From Entonaema liquescens (Eukaryota; Ascomycota; Sordariomycetes; Xylariales; Xylariaceae), in contig CADCSX010000005.1 of NCBI GenBank assembly GCA_902805475.1, positions 3,297,501-3,361,500 of the forward strand: 64,000 nucleotides of DNA. The letters are read 5' to 3'. This document shows positions 35,898 to 51,200 of the stretch, piece after piece. The notes beneath the pieces are model-generated. The model had not been told where the DNA came from. It worked only from the letters and a program-made list of their open reading frames with translations, and searched no databases. Positions within the stretch are counted from its first letter, which is position 1. Each line of letters begins with the position of its first letter. Position numbers and translations under genes: made by a program.

Positions 35898-36279
35898 TTA
35901 TTATTATAATTTAATACTTTTTTTTTTTTTTTTTTTTTTTTTTAAGGAATTTTTTTTTTTTTTTAAACCTTTTAAATTTTATAATTTTAAAAAAGAAAAA
36001 TTAAATAATATATTTTTTAATAAATTAAATAAAACATTTAATAAAAAAAATAAAAAAATTAAAATTAAAATTATTAAAGTTTTTAAAAGTTTTAAAATTA
36101 TTAAAAACGTTAATAATAATAATAAAAACGGTAATATTAAAAATTTTTTTAATAATTTTAAAATTAAAAAAAATAATAATTTTTTTAAAAATAATATTTT
36201 TTTTATTATTAATAAATTATTTAATAATAATAATAATTTTTTTAAAATTATATAAGAAATTATATTTAATATAAAAAAA

Positions 36280-39200
36280 CCGTAATTAGTTCGCTTTTAT
36301 AATTTTATTGTAATAATTTTATATATATTTTCCTTTATTTATATTTATTAAAATTCCGTTAAAACTTCTTTAAATTTAAATTTTTAAATTTTCTTTTTTT
36401 ATTAAATTAATTATTAACTTATATATTAATAATATTTTTAATTTTAAAAATTACTATATAATTTAACTTATTTCTTTATTATTTTTTATAATTTTTTTAT
36501 AATTATATTATAATTTAAATATTTTTAATATTAATTTATTACATAAATTTTTTTTTTAAATTATAAATTTTATATATTCCATTATTATATAATATATTAT
36601 TTTTTTATTTATATTAATATTATAATATTTTTATTTTAAATATTTTTTATTTAAATAAAAATATTTTTAATTTTATTTTTTTTATATATATTTAAATTAA
36701 TATTAAAACTTCATATTTTTTTAATAATTTATAAATTTTTTTTAATTATTTATTTTCTAATAAAAATTTTAATAGAATTATATTTTAAATATATTTTTAA
36801 TTTTATTTTATTTTTTATATTTATAATATTATTTCTTTTAAAGAATTATTTTTTTTTTATAATTTAACTTATTTTTGTTTTATATATAAATTTTTCTTTA
36901 ATTTTTTTATTAAAGTAATAATAAAAAAACTTTATAATTTATTCTGCTTTTTTTTTATTAAATTCTAATTTTATATTTATAATTTTTAAAATTATTCTTA
37001 AATTTTTTTTTTTATTTTTTTTATAAAATTATTATTATTATTATTATTTTTTTAAATTTAATTATTTATTTATTTAAATATAAATTTAATAAAAAATATT
37101 TTATTTTACTTTTTATATATTTAATTAACGTTATTTTATATACTTTTATTATTTTTTAAAAATAAATTAATTATATTTTTTTTAATTATATTATTATTTT
37201 ATTTATTTTATTTTTTTATTTAATATATATTATATAATTATTTTATATATTATAACATTTTTTATAATTTTTATATATATTTCCTTTATTTTTAAAAAAT
37301 TATATTTTTATATAAATATTATTAATTTTAAAAAAATATATTATTATTTTTTTATTTTTACTTTAATTATTTTTAAATATTTTATCCATTTTAATTTTGT
37401 ATTTAATTAAATTTTTAAAAATCTTACATTTTTTATTAATTTTATTATTATATTTTTTAATTATATTATATTTTTATTTAATTTATATATTTTAATAAAA
37501 TATATTAATTTATTTTTTTAAAAAGTAAAAATTATTTTATATTAGTTTATTTATTAAATATATTTAAAATATATATTTTTTAATTTTTTACACTTTTTTT
37601 TAATATTTAAATTTACTATTATTAAATTTATATTATTTATAAAATTAATTATAAATATTTTATTTTTTTTTAATTTTTTATAAAATATTAATATATATAA
37701 AATAAATAAAATAAAAAATAATAAAAACCTTTATAAAATATTTACTTAAAAATTTATTTTTAAATTAAATTTATTTTTAAATATTAACTATATTTTTTAT
37801 TTTTTAAATAATTTTTAATCTATTTTATTATTTATTTAAAAAACTTTTTTTTTAAAAAAATATATAATAACTTTTTTAAAATAATATAATTAAATATTTT
37901 TACTATATTAAATTATAATAATAACATTTTTATTCCATTTTTTTATATTAAATATATTATTTTTATTATTATTTTAATAATTACTTTTATTAATTTATAT
38001 TTTTTATTACTTATTTATTTTTTAAAAAAAAACATTATTTATTTTTATTATAAACATTATTTATAATATTATTATCTTTTTTATTATTTTTTTTAAAATA
38101 TTTAATAATATTATTAATTTATATATATTTAAAAACATTTTCTTTTTTTTAATTTTTTTTTAATTTAAATAATATAATAATTATTATTATATAAAACTTT
38201 ATTAAATAATATTTATAATAAAAATTATTTATTATTATTATTATAATAATTTTAAATAATAATTTATTATATTTATATAAAAATTTTATTAATATTTTAT
38301 TTTTTTTTAAAATTTTCCATTTTTTTATAATTATTAATATATTTTTAACTATTTTTTATTCTATATAATTATTAATTATAAATTTTTTATTAAACATTTT
38401 ATTAAAAATTATATTTATTAAATTTAAATTTAAATTCGAAAAAAACTTTATTTAAAATATATTTATTTTTTATATATAAATAATTACTTATAATTATTTA
38501 TTTATATTTCTTTTTAACGTTAAAATAATTTTATTTTTTATATTAATTTATTAACTTTTAAATTAAACCCATTTTTTTAATTTCTATAAAAATTTATTAT
38601 TTTTTAATATTTTTATTACTATTTTCTATTATTAAATTTTTTTTACCTTTTATATTATTTTATAATATATTTTTATTACATTAATATTTTATTTTTAATT
38701 TTATATTATTTTTATATTTTATTATTTTTTTTTTTGTATAAAACTTCTTTTTTTACTTTAATACCTTATTTAATTTATCATTTAACTATTATAAATAAAA
38801 TTATTTTCCATTTTAATATTATTAAATTTATTATTTTTTAAAAATTTTTTATTATATAATTAATATAAAAATTTAATTTTTTAGAATTTAAAAAAAACTT
38901 TAATATTAATAATTCTTTTATTTTTACTTTTATTATTACTAAATTAAAATCCTTTTATATTTATTTTTTATATTTTTTATATTTTTTATAAAATTTATTT
39001 TAAATATTTTTTATAATAATTTTAATTAATTATATTTTATAATTTAATTTTATTTAATTTAATTTTTAAAATATTATATATAATATTTTTATATTTATTT
39101 ATATTAAATTAATTCTTAAATTTTTTTAATTCTTTATTATTTTTATAAATTAACTTTTTACTGTAATTAAATTTAATTATTATTATTTTATTAAATTTAA

Positions 39201-41143
39201 TAAAATATTTAAATTATTTATTATTTTATTTTTTTTTTATTTTAAATAAAATAATATATATTAAAATTCTTTATTATAATATATTTTTTATTTCTTTTTT
39301 TATTATTTATTTTCAAAAAAAAATTATATTTTATTACCCTTTTTAATTTTATATGAATATTTTATATTATTATTATTTTATATTTAATATATAATTTATA
39401 TATTACTTAATTATATCCTATTTTATTTATTTATTTTATATTATTTATAATTTTAATTATATATAATATAATATATTTTAATTTACTTTATATTATTTTA
39501 TAATTACTAATTAATAAATTATATAATTTTTTTTTTATAAATTATAATTTTTATATTATAATTAAATTTAAACTATTTTATATTTTTAAAATTTAAAATA
39601 ATATTTTATTATTTTATATTATATTTTAATATATTATTTTTATTTTTATTATTATATATTTTTAAAAAATTATATATTATTTTATTTTTATTATTATATA
39701 TTTTTAAAAAATTATATAGTATTTTATTTTTATATATAAACTATTTATGTAAATAAAATTAATTTAATTTTAAATATTATTATTAATATTAAAAATAATA
39801 TTAAAAAAATATACGTTATTTTTAATATATTTATTATATATATTATTTTTTTAAATCTTTTTTTTTTAAACATTTTTAAAATTAAAAAAAAAACAATTTT
39901 AAATTTATAACATTATTTAACTTATTTTTTAAAAAATCTTTCTTTCTTATTTTCTTAAATATTACAAACATAAAACTATTATAAATAATATAAATTATAT
40001 TTAAAAAATATTTAAATTTTTTTTTTTTAAATTATTATAATTTATATATATATATTTTTTTTACTTTTTTTTTTACTTTTTTTATTTTATTATAATCTTT
40101 ATTTTAAATTAAATAAAAATTATTATAATTTTTACATTTAATTTTTTTTATATAATTTCATTTTCCTTTTTTATATATTATTTTTACATATTTATTATAT
40201 TTTATTTATTATTTACAATATTTTATTATATAATTAAAATTATAATATTTATAATATTATTTTATTTTTATATTTTTTATAAAAAATTTATATTAAAAAA
40301 ACTTTATTTTTTAAAATAATTTATTATTACATAAAATTTTTACCATTTTTAATAAAATTATTTTTATAATTAATATTATATATTTAATTTCTTTCTTTTT
40401 ATAATATATTAATTTTAAATTTTTAATATTTTAACAATTTTTTATTTTAATATTTATTAATAATTTCTTAAAATTAATATACACATTTTATAATTTATTT
40501 ATTTTAAAACTTTTTATTATAAAAATAAAAAATTAACTAATACTTATAATTTAATTTCCAAAATTTTTTTTTATCTATTTTTATCCTTTTTACTTATAAA
40601 TTTTTATATTTTTTTAAAATATAATTATAATAATTTTATTTTAAAACTTATATATTATTATTATTTTTTATTTTCCCAAAATTTAATTCATTATTTTTAT
40701 TATTTTTTTTAATATCTTTTTAATTATTTTTAAATTTATTAAATTTCTTTTAATAATAATTTTTTTTATTTTCTACAATAAAACCATTATTATATTATTT
40801 TAAATTTAATTATTTATAATTATTATATTTATTTATAATTATTTTGCTATTTACAAATCCTAAAAAATTCCAATAATATTTATTTTTCCTAAAATTTTTA
40901 TTTTTATTTTTTTTATTTCTTTTTTTATATCTTTAAATATAATTAATTTAACATATTATCATTTCATTTCCATTTTTTAAATAATATATAAATATTATAT
41001 TTTTTTCTTTATTACTTTAATAATTTATATTTTTAATTTATTAATTTCCACTTTATTTTCTTTATATATTAAATTTATTAATATTTTAAATAATATTATA
41101 ATTATTTTTTCATAATTCTTTTATTTATTTATTTTATTTTCAA

Positions 41144-41179
<36 letters not shown>

Positions 41180-41400
41180 TATTATAATTAATTTAAACAT
41201 ATTACATATTAAATTTTTTATTACTATTTTAATATTAATATTTTTAAATAACACTATTATTACAATTATAATATAAAATTATTACAATTTTTTAAATATT
41301 ATAATTATTTATTTTTAATAAATTATTATTAATTTCTTACAATATTATATTATAAAAAATCAAAAATCCCAATTTTTTTTTTAAAATTATTATTAATATT
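36280..41400. other. G-depleted segment of RIP block 2
   Basis: Whole lines contain no G, while C persists in CT, CC and CA contexts (for example around 40681-40740 and 41041-41100). This indicates mutation mainly of the bottom-strand cytosines. No frame or family can be read. Presumably an inserted element older than, or oriented opposite to, the C-depleted Copia element that follows. Confidence 0.5.
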
Positions 41401-42348
41401 AATAATAAATTAAAATAAAAAAAAAAACAAATAAAAATAATAATTAAAATTATTTAATATATTTATATTTTATAAATTAATTAAATTTAAAATTATAAAA
41501 TATAAAATTATTAAAATTAAATTTATTAAAAAAATAATTAATTTTATTAATATATATTATTTTATTTTTTTTAATAAATTAAAATAAATTTAAATTATTA
41601 TATTATTATTTATTATTATATTATTTTTTTTATATTAATTTATTATAAATATATTTCTATTTTAAATTAAATAATAATAATTAATATAAATTAAAAAAAA
41701 TAATTATAAATAACATCGTTTAATTAATAAATTTAAATAAAAAATTTGCTTTTATATAAATTTTTATTATAAATAAATGCTTTTTTATTTTAAAAAATAA
41801 TATAATAATATTATTAAAAATTAATTAAATAAAATAAACAAATAAAAACTTTTTAATAACATTATTTAATAATTAAAATAACTAATTATAAAAAAAAATA
41901 TTTTTATTTATATATATACATTATTTTTAATTAAAATATATAATTTATTAATTAATATTAATTATTAATTAATTTTAATATTATAATAAAGTATTTTTAA
42001 TTAAATTATTAATATATATTTTTATATAATGTAAAAGAATTTATAATATTATTAATTATTAATTTAATTATATATTTAAAATTATAACGGTTTATTTTAT
42101 TTTAAATAAATTAATTATTTTTTATAATAAAAATAATATAAGTTTTTTTAAAAATATAAACAAATTAAATTATTTAATAAAAAATGTTATAAAAAACAAT
42201 TATATTATAAAAAAATATTAAAAAATAATTTTATATTATAAAAAATATTTAATTAATAATTAATTTACGTTATAATAAAGGAATATTATTATAAAAAAAT
42301 ATTTAATTATTAAAAATTAATAAAAAATAATAAATATTTATTAATATA

Positions 42349-42518
42349 TGTGGGGATATGGTTGTTTATGGGTTTTATAAAAAAGATTTTATATATATTT
42401 TAAAATTAATTTTATTTTACGTTAATATATAAATTACTATATTATTATAAAAATTTTTATAATTTATATTATATAATTTAATTTTATAATTAATTAATAT
42501 AATTATTAGATTTTTTTA
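42349..42518 (+). repeat. 5' LTR (170 bp) of the Copia element
   Basis: Starts TGTGGGGATATGGTTGTTTA. G is retained, and C is almost absent (T at the positions where the 3' LTR has C). Confidence 0.82.
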
Positions 42519-43244
42519 TAATAATATTTTTACGTTAATTGTAAAAAAATAAGTTAAATCGTAATAATATTATTAATTTAAAATTAAAAACGGAAAATTT
42601 TATATATTAAACGAAAATATATAAATTTTAATAATTAAATTTCGGAAATATAAAATTTATAAAAATAAAGTAAAAATAGTTAATTTAATGAGTTTATCCA
42701 ATTAATATATAATTAATAATTAAAAAATAATAATATAAAGATTATAAAAAAAAAACGATAAATAAAAAGTAATAATAAATCATTTTATTTAAAAGATAAT
42801 CGAAATAAAAATAAATGAAAAAAAGTAAATAAATTTAACGTAAAGTTTAAAAAACCGAATAAATGTATTAAAAACCACGATAATATAAATTTTAATTATT
42901 ATAAAACTGATTGTAAAACGTTTAAAAAATAAAAAACGCGCGGTAAACGTTTAAAAAATTAATTTAACGTTAACGTTTATTTAAACTTTTAATAATAAAT
43001 TAATTTTAAACGTATAATTAAAATAATCTTCGGAAGTTTTATTAAATATAACTATTTTAAGTTTATTTTAATTTTTTAGTTTATAAAGAATTTAAAAATT
43101 AACGTTTAAAAATAAAATTTAATTAATAATTAAAAAAAAAATTAATTTTAATAATAAATAAAAAAAACGTTTTAAAAAATTAAAAAATAAAACGTTTAAA
43201 GTTATTTTTAATAAATAATTGGTAAATGATGAATTCGATAATAA

Positions 43245-43430
43245 ATTATTAAATTTATTAAATTTAAATTTGTTAAATTTAAATTTGTTAAATTTAAAAT
43301 TGTTAAATTTATTAAAATTAATTAAATTTTCAAAACGCACGAAACGTATAAAATTAAAATTATTATTAAAATTATTAAAATTATTAAACTTGTTAAATTT
43401 ATTAAATTTGTTAAATAATAATTTAAAGTT
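43245..43430 (+). repeat. Degenerate 15-bp tandem repeats in the element's 5' part
   Basis: Units close to AAATTTAAATTTGTT repeat about four times at 43255-43310, and shorter TTATTAAA variants continue. Open frames here read only as Asn/Leu/Lys or Phe/Asn/Lys runs on either strand, so they are artefacts of the repeat and of base composition, not genes. Confidence 0.6.
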
Positions 43431-46400
43431 AAATAACAATTTAAATATTTTTTACAGTTAAAAGAAATAAAAGAAAAAATCTAAGATAATTAAAAAATCA
43501 AAAATAAAAAAAACATTATTAAAATTAATTAGTTACGATATTAAATTAAAATAAAAACGTTTTAATTTTTTAATTAATAAAAACAATTATTTAAAAGGTT
43601 AAAGAAATTAATAAATATATAAAAAAACGATTATATTAACGTTTAAAAAAATTAAATATATTAAAAAAATAAAATTTATAAATATAAATAAATTAAAAAT
43701 AATTAAAGTTATTATAAAAACATGTTACCATAACTTATTAAATTTAATTACTAATATATAAAAAGATACGAAAATATTATAAACGTTTAATTGTACGTAT
43801 ATTTTAATAAGTAAAATTTATTAAAAAAAACTTTAAAATAAATTTTTAAACAAAAAATATAATAATAAAAATCTTATTTAATATAATTTTAAATGGCAAT
43901 AAACCATATAAATTATATAAAAATTAAAGATAAAATTTAATAATAAATAATAAATTATTATATTTTTAATTAATTATAATAAAAAAATTAAAAATTAGTA
44001 AAAATTATATAAAAAATTATCCAATTTTATAAATAAATTTTTACAAAGATTATTGATAATTTTGTTAATAAATTCCGGTATAAAAAATTTAATTAAAAAA
44101 CCAATAATTCGGTTTATAATATTTATAAAAATATAAAAAATAAATTTATAAAACCGAAATATTTAAAAAATAAGCTAGATTAAGATAAAAAAAAAAACTG
44201 ATTATATTTTAAATATGGCAAATATAATTATTATAAAAAAAATTATCTAAAAAATAAAAAAATCAAAAGTTAAAATTATAATTATAATTATTAAACAAAT
44301 TATATATTATAATTATTAATAAAATTAAATTAATATATAAACATAAATAATAATATTTTCATAATAATAATAAATAAAGAAATTATAATAATAATTATTA
44401 AATTATATAATAAAAAATGCTTTTAATAAAACCCAAATTATAAACTTTAAACTTTAAAAAACCCCAAATCGAAACTTTTTTACGCATTTGGAAATATTAT
44501 TAAAATAAATTATTATTATATCGTACGTATTGGAAAAATCTTTTAAATATAAACGTAAATATATATATTATAAATATCGAAAATAATTTTAAAAAAAATA
44601 TAATAATTAATATTTTAAATAAAAATTACGTCGTAAATATTAAAAACGGATTTATATTAATAATAAAAATAAAAATAGTAAAATATTTATTATAAAAATT
44701 AAATAAAAACGTTATAATAATAACGTTAAAATATACTTTTTTAATTTAAAACTTTTTTATTAAAATTTTTTTAAAAAAACTTTTATATTAAATAAGTAAT
44801 TAAATAAATAATTGTTATATATATAACGTTAATAAAATAATTTTTATAATTATAAATATTTATAAATAAAGATTTTATTTATAATAATATAATAAATTAA
44901 AATTAAAATTTATACCGTTTTAATAATAAAAATATATATTAGGAAAAAATATAAATATTAATAATTAAAATTATTTAAAAATATTAAATATATTTAAAAC
45001 ACTATTAAAATTTATTAATAAAATAAAAAATAAATTAATTTTATAATATTAAAAATTATATTACCTTAATATAAATAAATTAAAATAAATTATTAATAAA
45101 TTTATAAATATAAATGTTAATAAATAAACGATTAAAAATTTATTTTATTTTACTTATAATTAAACGAAAATTACGAAAATATTTTTAAAAAAACTTTAAA
45201 AATAAGTTTTATACTCGGAAAAAGTAACATAATATAATTTAAAAACATTATAACCCGTTTTAATTAAAAGAAATAAATATTTTATAATAATGGTAAATGA
45301 TAAAAATTCGTAATAATAATTTATAATATATAAAAATAAAAATAAAATAATTATAACTTTAATAAAATATTTAATTTAATTATATAAAATATTTTAAATT
45401 TTATTTAATTAAAATAATAGTTTATAAAAACAAATTAAAATTTTATAAATTAATGGCGAATAAAAATTTAAAATAAATTAATTAAAAAATTTTTATTATA
45501 ATAAAAACGTTAATTTAATATAATTATTATTTTATAATTAATATTAAAATAATATAGTAAAAAGAAATATATATTTTTTATAAAATAAAATATATGTTAT
45601 ATATATCGGGATAAAAATACTTATTTGTTTTTAAAATTATATATTTGGAATAATAATTTATATTTTAAATAAAATAAATATATTAATAAAAAAAAGTATT
45701 ACGTTTAAAAAAAGTTATAAAATAAATTTAAAATTTAAAAAAAATTATAAATTTAATAACGTTTATTTTTAAATATTTAAAAATTGTTATATAACTTATA
45801 TTAACTCGAATTATTAAGTTATAATAATTAAAAAATTAAATGTTAAAAATATTAAAACTATTTTTTTAAAATATGTTAAATAATATAGTTTTATAATATA
45901 ATTAATTAAAAGAAAGAAATTTTTCATAATATTATATATTATTTTTCATAAATATATTAAAAACGACCATATAATTTTAAATTTAAGAAACGTTATAAAA
46001 TTATTATTAAATTATATATAAAAAGGTTTTTAATATAAAAAAATTGCAAAAATGCTAAAAATAAACGTAAAAAATAAAAATAATAACATTATTAATAAAA
46101 ACGTAATAAATAACGAATTAAGTTAAGTTAAATATAAATACGGAAAATTTAAAAAATTTATATTTAAATTATATATTTATAAAATATTAAATAAAGTAAA
46201 TAACCTTTTTACAATGATTTTTAATTAAAAAAACATATTAAATAATAACGATATAAAAATTATTATTTATTTTAATATGTAAATTGCAAATAATTTATTA
46301 TAAAGTTTAAAATTAACATAAATAAATAATTTAAGTTAAAAATATTTAACTTATTTTATATATACGAATAAATTATTTTAAATTAATATAAATAAATTTA

Positions 46401-48040
46401 TATTAAAAAAAGTAATGGTAAAAAATAAATAAAAATAATAATTTAAAATTATTTTTATAAAAATATAAAAAACCTTTAAATAAAGCACGTTTAAATTTAT
46501 TTAATTAAAAGAAACTTTTTATAATTATTAAATAAATTTTAAATAAATATTAAAAAAAAAGTTCTTATTAATAAGATTTTTAAATAAGTTTAAAATATAT
46601 ATTTATATTTGAAAATTTACGTAATAAAAAGGTATTAATTATAATAAAATAACGGTTATAATAATTAAAATTATTTTATAACATATTTTAATAATGTTAA
46701 TTATTAATTTAAGGTTTTATATATTATAAATTAATTTTATAATTATTTACTTTAATAAAAATTTATAAGAAAATATTTTTATATTTTTTTTTTATTATTA
46801 AAAAAATATTTTAATAAATATTTAAAAAAAAAAACTATATAAATATTTCGAAAAAGTAATTATTTAATTAATAAATTTATTATATAAATTAAAATAATCC
46901 AAAATTATATAATAAAAAAAAATATATTATATATTTAAAAATTTAAAATATAAATTATTTATAGTTAATAATATTATTTACATAAATAATAAAATAAGAA
47001 ATTTAATAATTTTTTATGTTAATAATTTTATTATATTTAATTTAAACTTTAAACGGTTAAAAAATTTAACTTGGTAATTTTATAAAAACGTATCCGTTAT
47101 AAATCTTAAAAATGTTAATTAATATTTTAAAATATAAATTATATAATTATTACTTATTAGAAATATACATTTTAATTAATAATAATATATTGAAAAAATC
47201 TTATAATTTATAATATTTAATAAAAATAAATTAATTTTAACTTTATTCAATTTAAAAAAATAAAAAAATTTATTATTAAAAAACCTTAATAAATAATAAA
47301 TTAATATTATTGAAATATTCGAATATATTTTATTTATTAATAAGGTTAATTTTCTTACGTGCGTTATAAAATTTAATATTAATTTTATAATATTTATATA
47401 AATTTATTTTATAAATAATCTTTTTTTTAAATATTTTATAAAAATTAAAAAAATAATAAAATATTTAAGAAACTTAATAAAAAAATACATATAATACCAA
47501 AAGTTTAATAAAAATTACCCGCATTATATTTATAATAAATTAAAATTACATAACGTAATTAATAATAATTACGTTTTAAATTTAATTATTAATAAATCTA
47601 TAATTAAATATATATTTTTTTTAATTAACGCATTTATATTGTAATTATTTAAATTATAACTAATTATTATAAAAAACTTAAAAAAAGTTAAATATATTAC
47701 GTTAACTTTAATAATAACAAATGTAACGTAAATACGCAACTTTTTAAAAAAACTAAAATTCATGCTTTTAAAGTTAATTATATTATTATATAATAATATT
47801 ATAACAATTATATAAATGAAAGAAATGGTAGTAAATCGTTAAAAAAGATATATAAAAAAAATTATCATTATATAAAATAAGAAATTAAAGATAATTATAT
47901 TATAATAAAGAAAATTAATAATAAAAAAAACTTAATAAATAATTTTATAAAACCGTTAAATAAAAAAAAACATTATAAATTTATATAATTATTAAAAATA
48001 AAAAATAAAAAATAACTTTATAATTTTAATTAAAAAAACA

Positions 48041-48210
48041 TATAAAAATATAATTACTTATAAACTTTATAAAAAAAACTTTATATATACTTTAAAGTTA
48101 ATTTAATTTTACATTAATATATAAACCATTATATTATTATAAAAATCCTCATAACTTATATTATATAATTTAATTTTATAACCAATTAATATAATTATCA
48201 AATTCCTTTA
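48041..48210 (+). repeat. 3' LTR (170 bp) of the Copia element
   Basis: Starts TATAAAAATATAATTACTTA, the G-to-A version of the 5' LTR start. C is retained at positions where the 5' LTR has T. Confidence 0.82.
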
Positions 48211-51200
48211 ATATATATAATTTTTATATTTAAATATATGAAAATAATATTAATTATTATAAAAAATATTATTATTAAAACGGATAACATACATTAAATT
48301 AATATTTATTTTTTTAATAAAAAAAAAATAAAAATATTAAATTACATATTACCTATTATAATATAAACAATATAATAAACCAAATCATAATTAATATTTT
48401 TATTATAAAAAATAAAAAATTATAATAAAAAATTATATATTTTATTATATTTAAAATATAAAATAACCATAAGAATTTTCTTTATTATTTTAAATGTTAT
48501 AAAAATAAAAAATAATAATATTAATTTAATTCGAAATATTTTTAATAATAAATTTCCAAATTAAATAAAATAAAATTAATAAATAAAAAAACAAAAATAA
48601 TTAAAATAAAAATAATAAAAATAGAAAAAATAAATTATTAAGTTTTTATAATAATTTAATATAACTTTATTATAAAATAATTTTAATTTTAATATTATAA
48701 ATTAATATTTTTATTATATAAATAATATTTTAATTATTTTATTTTATAATTATAAACAATAAATTAATTTATTAAATATTTATTTATATATTATTATAAA
48801 TTAATTATATAAAATAATTTTTTAATTATTATTAATATTTTTATTCATTATCATTAAATCTTAATTACATAAAAAAAATAAAAGTTTTATAATATATACA
48901 ATTATAATTAAATAAGTAATTAAATATTAAGTTAAATAAATTAAATATTTATAATATTATAATATATAATAATTTAAAAGTAAATTTATATTTAAAAATA
49001 TTATAAATAATTTATTTTAAAATAAAATTTTATAATTTATAAATAATAATAATATAAAAAATTATTAAAAAGAATTATATTTTAATATAAATTACTTTAT
49101 AAAAAATAAACTTTTAATGTATACGTTTAATTAAAATAACGGAATTATTATAATTATTATAAAATTTATTATTATTAAAAAAAGTAAAAAATAAACTTTT
49201 ATATTTATTAAAAATTACGATTATAATTTTTGAAAAATCGCAATTTATATTAATTTTTTTAACTTATAATATATTATAAATATAATTTTAAATATGATTA
49301 ATTAAATTAATTTAATTTTAAATATTTTAAATTATTATAATGTTATATTTAATATAAATAAAAAAAAATTTAAATAAATTTTTAATAATTTAAAAATTTA
49401 CTTATATTATTTTAAAATTATTATTTATTAAATTAATATTAATTATAAAAATAATTAAACTTATTATATAATTTTAATTATAAATGTTAATTTATTTTTT
49501 TAAAAAATATATCCGTAACATTTTAATAAATTATTTAATTTTTTTTAAAAAAAACTTCATTATATATTAAAAAACCAATAATTACCATAATATAATTAAC
49601 ATTTTAACCATATAAAATTTTTTAAATATTTATTTAAAAACAATTTATTTTTTACTTTATTAACGTAATATAATATTTAAAAAAATAAAATATGTAAATA
49701 AATAATAAATATTTTATTTAATTATTTTATTATTTTTTAAAATATCATTTATTATAAATAATAATTTTTATAAAATTTAAAAAAGTTAAAAAAAATCATT
49801 AATAATAATTACATTTAATTTTCCAAAATACTCATCGTAATAATTTAGAAAAATCTCATTAAAACGTTTCTTTATTTAATTAAAAATTTAAAATTTAAAT
49901 ATATTTTTTTTATTAATTATTAAATAATAAACGTTATTAAAAAAAAATTATAATATTTTTAATATTATTAAATTATTAATTATAAATTAATAATTTTAAC
50001 TAATTAAAAAACATAAAATTAAATATAAAGTTTATCCCGTAATAAAATTATTAATTACATTAATAAATGTAATTTATATAATAAATAATTTATAAAACGT
50101 AATAACCACTTATAAATATAAAAAAAAATATTAATAAAATAAAATTTCTTAATTTTTTTTTACCGTTAAATTAAATATAAAAAAAAAATAATATAATATT
50201 ATTTTTTTAATTTTTTTAATAATAATTTATTATTATATTGTAAATCACGCGTTATTTTTCGTTTAAAATATCCCGGGTTTTTAAAAGTAATTATATAATG
50301 TTAAAATCTTTTTAAATTTACTTTTTTAATTATTTTTAATAATTAAATAAAAAAAAACGCGAATACTTATATTAATTAATATAAATTAATTAATTATAAT
50401 TTAAATTAATATTTTATTAATTAAAAAGATTTAATTTTTCTTATTTAAAATTTAATTTTAAAACCACATATATTAACTTTTATTAATTTTTTAAAATAAT
50501 TTTTACTTTAATTAAATTATTTATTTTAAATTTATTTTCTTTAAATTTTAAATCGAGATTTTTAATATTTTTATAATAATTATTTATATATTTATAAATT
50601 TATTAATATTATAAATACGTTATTACGTACGTGGAAAATTTTAAATTTTTAATAAAAAAAAGTTATATATAATTATAATAAAAATAATTTAATATTAATT
50701 TTATATAATAAAAATCTTTATATTAAAAATGTTTATAAATTAATTTATACCGTAAAAAATATATAAAAATATAAAGTTTTATAAAATATTATTATAATAT
50801 TTATTTATTAATATTATATAACGTAAAATTTTACTATTTTAAAAATTTAAAATATAATATTTTTTTTATAATTAATAAACATTTAAAATATTTTTTATAC
50901 ACATTTAATGATTATAAACATTTATATTTTTTTTATATATTAATAAATAGGAAATAAGCATTAAATAAATAATAATTTACGTTTTAATAAATTTAATTAT
51001 TAATTTAAAAAAAAAACTAAATAATATATAATAAATTTTTTAAATAAAATAATCTTTTTTTTAATTAATTTATTTATTAATTTTAATATAAATAAAAATA
51101 TTATATTATTATTTATAATATAAAACAAAATATTAATAATTAAATTTATATATATTATAATTAATACTTTTTTTTTATTATAATATTTTATAATATATAT

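Larger units (their letters stand above)
42349..48210 (+). mobile_element. Copia-type LTR retrotransposon, RIP-inactivated
   Basis: A 5862-bp element with 170-bp LTRs (42349-42518 and 48041-48210) that align without gaps, and an ATATA pentamer on both sides (42344-42348, 48211-48215). On the plus strand near 46883-47060, one frame reads YKLK-stop-SK and, about 40 codons later, FYVNNFIIFNLNFKRLKNLT. This matches the Copia reverse-transcriptase order (G-L-K-Q-x-P-R-x-W ... Y-V-D-D) after G-to-A and C-to-T mutation (YVDD to YVNN at 47015-47026; CAA to TAA stops). The RT lies about 1.1 kb from the 3' LTR, as in Copia elements. The element cannot encode a protein now. It is nested in the larger LTR-bounded block. 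LTR differences are discussed under findings. Confidence 0.82.

Noticed and set aside
43119..43461. Open frames on both strands (106 and 80 codons)
   Set aside because: They consist of Phe/Asn/Lys or Leu/Asn/Lys runs produced by a 15-bp A+T tandem repeat inside a RIP-mutated element; not genes.
47569..47763. 64-codon minus-strand frame in the Copia element
   Set aside because: Antisense to the reverse-transcriptase/RNase H region; a composition artefact.
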